From positions 1-7,659 of the forward strand of contig JACRFN010000008.1 of assembly GCA_016217875.1 (NCBI GenBank): a DNA stretch of 7,659 nucleotides, read 5' to 3'. The stretch comes from Candidatus Kerfeldbacteria bacterium (GTDB taxonomy: Bacteria; Patescibacteriota; Patescibacteriia; Veblenbacterales; UBA10138). This document shows positions 1 through 6,247 of the stretch, in pieces. The position numbers were made by a program, and so were the translations under genes. Position 1 is the first letter of the stretch, and each line of letters starts with the position of its first letter. The notes below the pieces were generated by a model. That model made no database searches and was not told the DNA's origin. It saw only the letters and a program-made list of their open reading frames with translations.

Positions 1-300
1 AACGGCTGAAATTAATGTAAACCCAAGCCACAAGAGCAACGGCCAACGATAAGGTTTAAATAAATTATAAAAATTTAAGAGTTTAGCAGCCAGCCAATGT
101 TGTCGCAGCCAGTTAATTGCAAAGATTATGGCTAGAGCGTAGATGCCAAGTTCTAGAGCCGTGGTAGGAATACCCAAAATTTCAGTCCGCAACAAATAGA
201 GCGGGCTGCCGACAATTATGCCTAAAGACGCCCAAGCCGGGCGGTAGACAGCCAATACTGCCACAGCCAATAGGTAAGTGACGATAATGACAATAGTCAT
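1..300 (-). CDS. O-antigen ligase/polymerase-like polytopic membrane protein, N-terminal fragment (3' end outside window)
   Basis: This open frame starts with ATG at 300-298 and runs off the left edge after exactly 100 codons, with no internal stop. The translation is strongly hydrophobic. Likely membrane segments lie at about residues 3-18, 21-36, 48-63 and from 86 onward, separated by short basic patches (R20, K73, K82, R85). After the first segment comes an RPAW motif, then PLYLLRTEILGIPTTALE at about 33-50. I recognise this pattern from the start of O-antigen ligase / Wzy-type polymerases in Patescibacteria. Such proteins join or polymerise lipid-linked glycans on the outer face of the membrane, which fits the upstream genes. 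The catalytic periplasmic loop is not in the window, so ligase and polymerase cannot be told apart, and another polytopic protein remains possible. The gene starts 10 bp after the DUF4012 stop codon, has no Shine-Dalgarno sequence, and is probably translated from the same transcript. Confidence 0.62.
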   Translation of the reverse strand, partial: MTIVIIVTYLLAVAVLAVYRPAWASLGIIVGSPLYLLRTEILGIPTTALELGIYALAIIFAINWLRQHWLAAKLLNFYNLFKPYRWPLLLWLGFTLISAV

Positions 301-310
301 TGTCTGAATA

Positions 311-2818
311 TTAAGGCAGTCGCTCCAGTACCAAGCCGTAATATTCATCTTGCTGCCAATCTGATTTGAAGGCAATCCCCTGCTCAATAGCTTGGAGTTG
401 GTCTGAATTTTCTTGCCACCTCAGTCGCCAGCCCGGGGGGTATTTAAAAGTTGAGCTGAAGTCTATGGGCCTGACCCCGGCTTGGCGCTGGAAATATATG
501 TGATAGCGGCGCAAATCTTGCCAGCCGATTTTTTGTTCTAATTTTAGTGGCAGGCCGTAGGCTATAGTCATGGTTTGGCTTTGCCCAGGCGATAAGGCTG
601 ACCAGTTGGCAAAAACTGTTTTACCGAATTCATCAGTAATTCTGGTACCAGAGTCTGCGTCAAATGCTACTTCATGCTCAAGTTCAGTTAAATCCTGGTC
701 GACTTCCGCCCCAGGCGGCACCGGCCTGAAGTAGCTTGGTGGCGGCGGGCTAAAGCCCGTAGCTTTAAGCAGCACCGACCCTTGAGGTACGTAAAAACGC
801 AAATAATCTACATTACGTCGTCGTTCAAATATATCAGCCGGGTCACCACGGTGCGTTCTGGTAAGCGTAAGCTGGGCTGTCAGCTCACCTGATTCGTTAA
901 GCGTGACTTGATGTCTAATTGCTTCATCAATCACGCCGTCTGTTTTGCCGCCGCCGATGTTGGTGCGCACCACAGCCAAATAATCAGAGGGTGTCGTTTT
1001 GATTTCACCGGCCCAACCATAAGCGCGCAAATTGTCCTCTAACTCAGGTTTGGTCAGGTAAAGTTGCAGGCTGCGTCGGCTCAGATTTCTGTCGATCAGC
1101 TGCACCAGCTCCAATTGACGTTCGGCTGGTAGCTGCCCTAGACGAGTGATTAACAGGGGCGCCAGGTCGGCTATGAATTGTTTGGGGCGATTAGCCTGGC
1201 GATCATATTCCAGCTCCACAGCCTCCTGCGTGACGCGCGTAAAATTCTCGGCCGTCAAATGCTTGCCGTATGACGGTACATCTATGGGACCCGTTAGTTT
1301 AAGTAAATCAACGACAAAATCAGAAGTTACAGCCAACACTCCGTCGGCCGTGGGACCTCCCGCCTCACGCAGGAACCATAATGTTTTACGGGCCGAGCTG
1401 GGCCAGTCAAAAAACCAAGTGGCGTCTTGTAATTGCCAGGTACCGCGCACCAAACGCATAGGTTCAGGCGGCCTGATTAGACGTTGCAAAGAGCCTTGAA
1501 AGTCATAAGGGCCGCCGCCTGGGATGTCAAGTTTGGTCACCTTACCTCCAGCCATCTCCAACAAAGCCAGGCTACCGGCAAAACCACCTGTCGGACGCAG
1601 TTCAGTGGAATTCTGAAAAAGAATAACGTAGCGTTGAGGCTCGGGCGAAGCTATAACCTCGCGCAACCAAGCCGGCAAACCGGTAAAGCTCGCTACCAAA
1701 TCATACAGTTGATTAAGTTTATTTTGTAACGGTGCTACCGCCAGCTGCAAATCTGCCGGCAAAGTCAAAAGTTCTACCTGCGCTATGGCGGCTAAGGCTT
1801 GTTCTAAATGGGGCTGAAGTTTGATGAAAGAAGACTGTATTACTTGCAACTGGGTACGGAGCCCCTGGCCCTCGCCAGCTGAAGCAGTTGATATTTCCTG
1901 CCAGGCTTGCGCCATCACGCCTGCCCCCTGCGCTACGGCGCGGCTGGCGGTTAATAAATGCCTGGCGGTGGCGAACTCTTCTGTTCTACCGGGAATTTTA
2001 GCCAGTAGCCCGAGTACGCGATCGGGAAACAAATAAAGCTCATCTTGAGCCAGCTGCAATACTCTGCCCGCTTGTTCAAAATCTCGGCGGGCCAGGCTAG
2101 GCTGGCCGCCGGTTAATTTCACTCCGCCTTCGTACAACTGATGAACGGCCTGTCGCGTCAGAGAAGTGGCCTCTTGCCCGCGTTGTTCAACTTCACGCAA
2201 GGTGGCTATCCCTTTAAGCGGCAGTGTGAATAACAAAGCCGTCACCAGAAAAAGGCCGGCCTGACCCAGGTGAGGAATTTGACGAACGGGTTTGATGACA
2301 GCCGGGCTCAGAGCCCATAAAGAGCGCGTGGGTAAAACCAAGGTCAGCCGCACCAATCGGAAAAATTCCAGTATGTCAGATTTAATGTCATTTAATAAAA
2401 CGTAAACCTCTTCGGCCAGCAGCAAAAAAATCACCACCCAAAAATGCCAAAATTGAGCTACCACCCACCAGACAAACTCCACTGCCGAAAGAAAGCTGAT
2501 TTCAGCCAGCACCGGCCAGCGTTGGTAAAGCGCCGACCAAGGCTCTTGACTGACTGCCAAAGACGGCGGGCGGCCGAGGCCGGGCCTTAAATCAACCCTG
2601 GTTCTGACCAGTGGTGCTGACCGAGGCGGCGGCGAAGCCTCAGGCGACTGCTTAGGTAATACTAAATCAGAGCGCAAATTCAAAACATGCCGCGACAATA
2701 AAGCTCGGCTGCGTCCGGAGACTGAGGGCTTAGGCTGAGACAGGTCAATTTGCCACCAGCGCCACTGAGGGCGTGATGGCTTGTTAAGCTCGGGGGGGAT
2801 AGATTTTTTGTTTGACAT
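311..2818 (-). CDS. DUF4012 domain membrane-anchored protein (835 aa), function unknown
   Basis: The ATG is at 2818-2816 and the stop is TAA. Residues 1-105 are rich in Pro and Arg and probably disordered. A long Trp/Phe-rich hydrophobic stretch follows at about 110-142, then a basic linker, then a clear membrane helix at about 186-204. Residues 205-375 are mostly helical with coiled-coil character. The DUF4012 core starts near 395 with YVILFQNSTELRPTGGFAG (397-415), the family's hallmark. It continues with DATWFFDWPSSA (465-476), DGVLAV and KLTGPIDVP (492-515), and NIGGGKTDGVIDEAI (620-634). A predicted beta-rich C-terminal part (about 635-835) includes DYLRFYVPQGS (671-681). The family has no established biochemical function that I know of. 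It is common next to glycosyltransferases and O-antigen ligases in Patescibacteria and also occurs in Actinobacteria and Chloroflexi. The domain probably faces outward and may help attach, modify or display the glycan; that role is inference. The gene is intact, and a promoter-like sequence precedes it. Polyproline runs (PPPPS at 691-695, PPP at 63-65) suggest dependence on EF-P. Confidence 0.9.
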   Translation of the reverse strand: MSNKKSIPPELNKPSRPQWRWWQIDLSQPKPSVSGRSRALLSRHVLNLRSDLVLPKQSPEASPPPRSAPLVRTRVDLRPGLGRPPSLAVSQEPWSALYQRWPVLAEISFLSAVEFVWWVVAQFWHFWVVIFLLLAEEVYVLLNDIKSDILEFFRLVRLTLVLPTRSLWALSPAVIKPVRQIPHLGQAGLFLVTALLFTLPLKGIATLREVEQRGQEATSLTRQAVHQLYEGGVKLTGGQPSLARRDFEQAGRVLQLAQDELYLFPDRVLGLLAKIPGRTEEFATARHLLTASRAVAQGAGVMAQAWQEISTASAGEGQGLRTQLQVIQSSFIKLQPHLEQALAAIAQVELLTLPADLQLAVAPLQNKLNQLYDLVASFTGLPAWLREVIASPEPQRYVILFQNSTELRPTGGFAGSLALLEMAGGKVTKLDIPGGGPYDFQGSLQRLIRPPEPMRLVRGTWQLQDATWFFDWPSSARKTLWFLREAGGPTADGVLAVTSDFVVDLLKLTGPIDVPSYGKHLTAENFTRVTQEAVELEYDRQANRPKQFIADLAPLLITRLGQLPAERQLELVQLIDRNLSRRSLQLYLTKPELEDNLRAYGWAGEIKTTPSDYLAVVRTNIGGGKTDGVIDEAIRHQVTLNESGELTAQLTLTRTHRGDPADIFERRRNVDYLRFYVPQGSVLLKATGFSPPPPSYFRPVPPGAEVDQDLTELEHEVAFDADSGTRITDEFGKTVFANWSALSPGQSQTMTIAYGLPLKLEQKIGWQDLRRYHIYFQRQAGVRPIDFSSTFKYPPGWRLRWQENSDQLQAIEQGIAFKSDWQQDEYYGLVLERLP

Positions 2819-2839
2819 GATCAGGTGGGGTACTTCTTT

Positions 2840-2868
2840 ATTGTAGGCGACATAGGATAGATATTCAA
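2840..2868 (-). promoter_or_regulatory. Predicted sigma70-type promoter upstream of the DUF4012 gene
   Basis: On the minus strand, TTGAAT (2868-2863) and TACAAT (2845-2840) are separated by exactly 17 bp. They differ from the TTGACA/TATAAT consensus at two positions and one position respectively. The -35 box overlaps the TGA stop of the upstream glycosyltransferase gene. Transcription would start near 2833, giving a leader of about 15 nt before the DUF4012 ATG. This gap is the only one in the cluster longer than 12 bp, which adds weight. It could give DUF4012 and the ligase-like gene expression beyond read-through. It is a prediction from spacing and consensus only. Confidence 0.45.
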
Positions 2869-3965
2869 TGTGCCGCCTGCGAGTATACCTGTTTGGTGGC
2901 TGTGCCAGCCGACTGCCAGGAGTAAGACTTGAGTATTTGGGCCGCGGCTGTTTTTAGTTCTTGACGCAAATTAAGATCGGTTATCAGCCTATGTAATTGA
3001 TGACTAAGCTCGCGGGTATCGTAAGGATTGGCGTACAGCGCCGCCTGAGCCAAAACTTCATGTAAAACAGGTATATCGGCAGCCAGTACCACCGTGTCTC
3101 TGGCCAAAGCCTCCAAGGCGCCTAAACCAAAACCTTCAGCCAAAGACGGCAAGGCGTAGACTGTGGCCCGTTGGTAAAGAGAGGCTAATTCAGCTTCACT
3201 AGCCTCTCCCCAGAATTTTACAGCTTGACTTAGTTTGAGCTGTTCAACCAGTTTTTGCAGACGTTCCATAAAAATGTCTTTTTTCCCCACTATAATAAAT
3301 TTTAACTCCGGCAACAGTTGGCTAACGTAGGCAAAGGCCTGCGTTAAACGATCAAGATTCTTGTGCGGATAAGCCGCACCCACTACCAAAAGATAATTGG
3401 CCGGCAAGGCAAGCTCCACCGGCTGGGCCAGGGTACCGGGGGCCAGGGGTATGACCGTAATTTTACCTCCTTTTAATTTATAGAAGTGTCTTATTTCGTT
3501 GGCTACAGCTTGGCTGACGGTTATTATTTGGCGCGCCCGCCTGACAGCTCGAGCCACTACCAGATGATAAAGACATACTTTTAACCAATAAAGCGGCTTG
3601 GGTAAGGTAGTGGCCCGCTCTGAGGGAAAACTATGAAGAATGAGGTCGTGGATAGTAACTATAAATGGCGCCGGGCATAGCAACGGCACTGTAAAATGCG
3701 GCCAGTGCACCAAATCCGGCTTCAGTTTAAGCAACAGCCAGGGCAATCGCCATTGCTCATGGAAGCTGTATACTCGCCAGGGCGCCGCGACCTGCTTGAA
3801 ATTAGAAGGTAAATTGTCAGGCTGGGTTTTGTTTGAAGGATTAACCAGCAGGATATAATCTGTCTGGTGGTCAATCTCGCTCAGAACGCGAATCAGCTCC
3901 ACTAAGTACCGTCCGAGCCCGCGATGTTCCAAACCATATAGACGCGCATCTATTACTAGCCGCAT
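2865..3965 (-). CDS. GT4 family glycosyltransferase, MtfB-like (366 aa)
   Basis: This is a retaining GT-B fold glycosyltransferase expected to transfer a sugar from a nucleotide donor to the growing lipid-linked glycan at the cytoplasmic membrane face. The N-terminal acceptor domain starts with MRLVIDARLYG followed by HRGLGRY (14-20), the glycine-rich loop typical of the mannosyltransferase B-like group. It includes TIHDLIL (104-110) and ITVSQAVANEI (148-158). The donor domain has VVGAAYPHKNLDRL (194-207) with the donor-phosphate Lys at 202. The EX7E signature lies in AEGFGLGALEAL, with Glu277 and Glu285. The length is normal for the family and no signal peptide is seen. The ATG is fixed by the conserved first beta strand. 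An AGGCGG sequence 4 nt upstream is the only Shine-Dalgarno-like site in the cluster. The stop codon is TGA. It lies 12 bp after the preceding related GT4 gene. The exact sugar and linkage cannot be read from sequence; mannose, rhamnose or similar is possible. Confidence 0.93.
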   Translation of the reverse strand: MRLVIDARLYGLEHRGLGRYLVELIRVLSEIDHQTDYILLVNPSNKTQPDNLPSNFKQVAAPWRVYSFHEQWRLPWLLLKLKPDLVHWPHFTVPLLCPAPFIVTIHDLILHSFPSERATTLPKPLYWLKVCLYHLVVARAVRRARQIITVSQAVANEIRHFYKLKGGKITVIPLAPGTLAQPVELALPANYLLVVGAAYPHKNLDRLTQAFAYVSQLLPELKFIIVGKKDIFMERLQKLVEQLKLSQAVKFWGEASEAELASLYQRATVYALPSLAEGFGLGALEALARDTVVLAADIPVLHEVLAQAALYANPYDTRELSHQLHRLITDLNLRQELKTAAAQILKSYSWQSAGTATKQVYSQAAH

Positions 3966-3969
3966 ATAT

Positions 3970-3975
3970 CCGCCT
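3970..3975 (-). promoter_or_regulatory. Shine-Dalgarno-like sequence of the second MtfB-like glycosyltransferase
   Basis: The minus strand reads AGGCGG, 4 nt before the ATG at 3965. It lies inside the 12-bp gap between the two MtfB-like genes. It is one mismatch from AGGAGG and a little closer to the start than is ideal. It is the only such site before any of the six start codons in the window, and it supports the chosen start. Confidence 0.4.
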
Positions 3976-3977
3976 AA

Positions 3978-5135
3978 TCAACGGGTAAATAGATCGTAAT
4001 AAGCCTGGGCCGATTTTTGCCAGGTGAATTTTTGGGCTCGCTCGCGACCACGCTGCCCCAGTTCAGCCGCCCAGACTTGGTCGTTGGTCAATTGCTGGAT
4101 CAATTCAGCCCACAAACCAACCCCGTAAGGCGAAAGCATCAGCCCGGCCTCCCCCACCACTTCAGGTAGTGAAGAGCTGTGGCTGACCAAAACGGGCAGG
4201 CCCGAGGCCATGGCCTCCAGCGGCGGAATACCAAAACCTTCGTAAAATGAAGGGTAAACAAACAACGTGGCGGCGTGATAAAGCGCCGGTTTGTCAGCCT
4301 CGCTGACGTAGCCCAGCCAATGAATGCGTTGCTGGGTTCGGGTGGGCAGACTACGGTAAAGTTTTATTAAAGAACGGTAACGCCAGCCCCAACCTCCCGC
4401 TATGACCAAATCATACTGATAAGACGGCTGGCGATTTAAAATAAACTGATAGGCTTGGAGCAATAAACGATAATTCTTTCGCGGCTCTATGGTGCCCATA
4501 CTTAAAATGAACTTTTCCGGTAAACGATATTCACTTCTCACTTTGGCCAGCCTGGCAGCAGACGGTTTGTCTGTAAATTCAGGGCCTACGCCCGGCGAAA
4601 TTATCTGCAGACGGTTTTGCAGGTGCGGAAAGAAATTTATTATATCGTCGGCCGTATGCTGAGATACGGCCACTACTTTAGATTGCGGCGGCAGACCATT
4701 ATTTAATAGTTTTACTACGGCCGGAAAATACCAAAGGCGCGGGCGCCGGCGGAAAAATTCGGGCCAACGAAGCCAAGACAGATCGTGCACTGTGATAACT
4801 ACCGGCACGCGACCGCTGAAGCGCGCGAAATTCGGGTTGGGCAGCCAGCAAGCGTCCAATGGCCCCACCTGCCGACTGATGGTTAAATCAAGCGGCTCGG
4901 CCCAGCCCCAAGAGTAGACAAGATTTTTTAACTTATTTGGCCAACGGCTGCGCACCACTTTCATTATTTCGGGAACGCCAGGCGGCAGATGCATATCTTT
5001 TACAGCACTGCCAAAACCAGCTAATTCCACGCCAGGCTTTAGGGCTTTGAGAGCTTGCAATATGCGCCAGGTATACTCCCCCACCCCGGTCAGAAGTTGA
5101 TCCTGCAAACAACGAATGTCAACGCCTAAGAGCAT
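3978..5135 (-). CDS. GT4 family glycosyltransferase, MtfB-like (385 aa)
   Basis: This is a second GT-B glycosyltransferase of the mannosyltransferase B-like type, probably adding one residue to the lipid-linked glycan. The N-terminal domain starts with MLLGVDIRCL and has TGVGEYTWRIL (16-26), then ITVHDLSWLRWPEFF (114-128) and VVAVSQHTADDI (154-165). The donor domain carries ILSMGTIEPRKNYRLL (210-225), where Arg219 and Lys220 should bind the nucleotide-sugar phosphate. A GYVSEADKPALY segment (275-286) precedes the EX7E motif in YEGFGIPPLEAM, with Glu299 and Glu307. Both acidic residues are present, so the enzyme should be active. The ATG lies 6 bp after the preceding stop codon, and the upstream sequence has no Shine-Dalgarno site, so translational coupling is likely. 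The stop is TGA. It resembles its downstream neighbour in family and layout but the two proteins have diverged widely. Donor and acceptor are not predictable here. Confidence 0.94.
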   Translation of the reverse strand: MLLGVDIRCLQDQLLTGVGEYTWRILQALKALKPGVELAGFGSAVKDMHLPPGVPEIMKVVRSRWPNKLKNLVYSWGWAEPLDLTISRQVGPLDACWLPNPNFARFSGRVPVVITVHDLSWLRWPEFFRRRPRLWYFPAVVKLLNNGLPPQSKVVAVSQHTADDIINFFPHLQNRLQIISPGVGPEFTDKPSAARLAKVRSEYRLPEKFILSMGTIEPRKNYRLLLQAYQFILNRQPSYQYDLVIAGGWGWRYRSLIKLYRSLPTRTQQRIHWLGYVSEADKPALYHAATLFVYPSFYEGFGIPPLEAMASGLPVLVSHSSSLPEVVGEAGLMLSPYGVGLWAELIQQLTNDQVWAAELGQRGRERAQKFTWQKSAQAYYDLFTR

Positions 5136-5141
5136 GGCCGA

Positions 5142-6242
5142 TTAAGAATGTGAACTGGAATTTAATATCCGCTTAACATACCGCTGCCACTCCTCATAAA
5201 AGCGTGGAGTTGAGAACCGCTGGGCGTGAGCTTGGATGGTTGGTGGATCAAACTTGGCGTAACGGAAACGTATGACCGCGTCAGCTAGGGCTTCCCAGCT
5301 TTGCTCACGGAACAATTTACCCGTCACCTCTGGCAAAACAGTTTCTCTGGCTCCGCCGGCATCATAGGCAATCACCGGTCGGCCAGCGGCCATGGCTTCC
5401 ACCGCCGTAATGCCAAAATCTTCTTCTTGCGGGTGAATTAGCGCCCGACAACGCGCTAAGTAACCGGCTTTCACCTCATCGGACACGTGACCCAGGAATT
5501 CGATATGCGGCCGAGCCAGAGATTTAAGCTCCTCTTCCTGTTCGCCCGAGCCTATGACTTTGAGTGGAATGCCTAATTTATTAAAAGCCCGGATGGCTAA
5601 ATCCACGCGCTTATACGGCCTGAGTCTGGAAACAATAAGAAAATAATCCTCCGGTTCAGCCAGCTGCCGCCAACGAGCCGTATCAACTGGCGGATATATA
5701 ACTTCTGCCTCACGACGATAATACTTACGGATACGACTGGCCACAAAATTAGAATTAGCCACAAAATGATCAACACGCTGGGCCGCCAGATAATCCCAAG
5801 TCCTTAACCTGGTAAGTATAAATGGCAAGAGTCGTTTGACTAATTTGGGCTGAGGCAGATCGGAAGTATATTGATGAGTATCACTCCATAAATACCTGGT
5901 GGGAGTATGGCAATAACAAATATGAGTAGTCTCTGGTTTAACTACCACCCCCTTAATTAAGGCCGAAGCGGAAGTTATGACCAAATCGGCCTCAGTGACG
6001 TCAAGTTGTTCAACGGCCGTAGGCATTAACCAAACGTACCATTTGAACAACCGCCGTCCTCCGGGCAAACTCTCTAAAAAGGAATGATGAATATCCCAGC
6101 CCTGGAAAAAATCACCAACGGCTGAACGGTCAAACAACAGCGTGTAAACCGGAGCCTCGGGATAGAGGTGATGAAAGGCGGCCAGCACCTTTTCGGCACC
6201 GCCAATCTGATTTAAGTGGTCATGGGCTAAAATAACTTTCAT
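5142..6242 (-). CDS. GT4 family glycosyltransferase, WbaZ-like (366 aa)
   Basis: The protein matches the WbaZ-like branch of GT4, whose namesake is an O-antigen mannosyltransferase. The start MKVILAHDHLNQIGGAEKVL (1-20) contains the diagnostic GGAEKV loop. ICYCHTPTRYLWSD (108-121) is the other hallmark of this branch, followed by FVANSNFVASRI (160-171) and VIYPPVD (181-187). The donor domain has SRLRPYKRVDLAI (205-217), with Arg206 and Lys211 in the phosphate-binding positions. The EX7E motif EDFGITAVE has Glu274 and Glu282, followed by AAGRPVIAYDAGGARETV. Length is typical and there is no membrane segment, so it should act peripherally at the inner membrane face. It directly follows the initiating sugar transferase (5 bp gap), so it may add an early sugar; gene order does not prove order of action. 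No Shine-Dalgarno sequence precedes the ATG, and coupling to the upstream stop is likely. The stop is TAA. The specific donor sugar is unknown. Confidence 0.94.
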   Translation of the reverse strand: MKVILAHDHLNQIGGAEKVLAAFHHLYPEAPVYTLLFDRSAVGDFFQGWDIHHSFLESLPGGRRLFKWYVWLMPTAVEQLDVTEADLVITSASALIKGVVVKPETTHICYCHTPTRYLWSDTHQYTSDLPQPKLVKRLLPFILTRLRTWDYLAAQRVDHFVANSNFVASRIRKYYRREAEVIYPPVDTARWRQLAEPEDYFLIVSRLRPYKRVDLAIRAFNKLGIPLKVIGSGEQEEELKSLARPHIEFLGHVSDEVKAGYLARCRALIHPQEEDFGITAVEAMAAGRPVIAYDAGGARETVLPEVTGKLFREQSWEALADAVIRFRYAKFDPPTIQAHAQRFSTPRFYEEWQRYVKRILNSSSHS

Positions 6243-6247
6243 ACTAA

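Noticed and set aside
842..850. RGD tripeptide (residues 657-659) in the predicted extracellular part of the DUF4012 protein
   Set aside because: A three-residue match is expected often by chance. It sits within a domain strand region, and nothing supports an adhesion role.
1146..1499. Plus-strand open frame of 117 codons within the DUF4012 gene
   Set aside because: It is fully antisense to a well-supported gene with clear domain motifs. Its translation shows no recognisable family, and its Ser/Cys/Arg-rich composition is typical of a shadow frame.
2282..2300. Possible split of the DUF4012 gene into two genes at the junction of the N-terminal region and the helix at 186-204
   Set aside because: The frame is open without interruption, and no start codon with a ribosome binding site marks a second gene. 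Membrane-anchored N-termini are normal for this family.
2819..2864. Terminator between the second MtfB-like gene and the DUF4012 gene
   Set aside because: The gap has no stable GC-rich inverted repeat followed by a T-run on the minus strand; it looks like a promoter region instead.
3640..3858. Other short plus-strand open frames (also at 1484-1729, 1821-2036, 6902-7120 and 7311-7493)
   Set aside because: All lie inside conserved minus-strand genes, lack ribosome binding sites and show no recognisable protein features.
5951..5962. Perfect 12-bp palindrome CCTTAATTAAGG
   Set aside because: It sits inside the conserved coding sequence of the WbaZ-like gene, and no second copy was noticed. It has no loop to form a terminator hairpin and could easily be chance.
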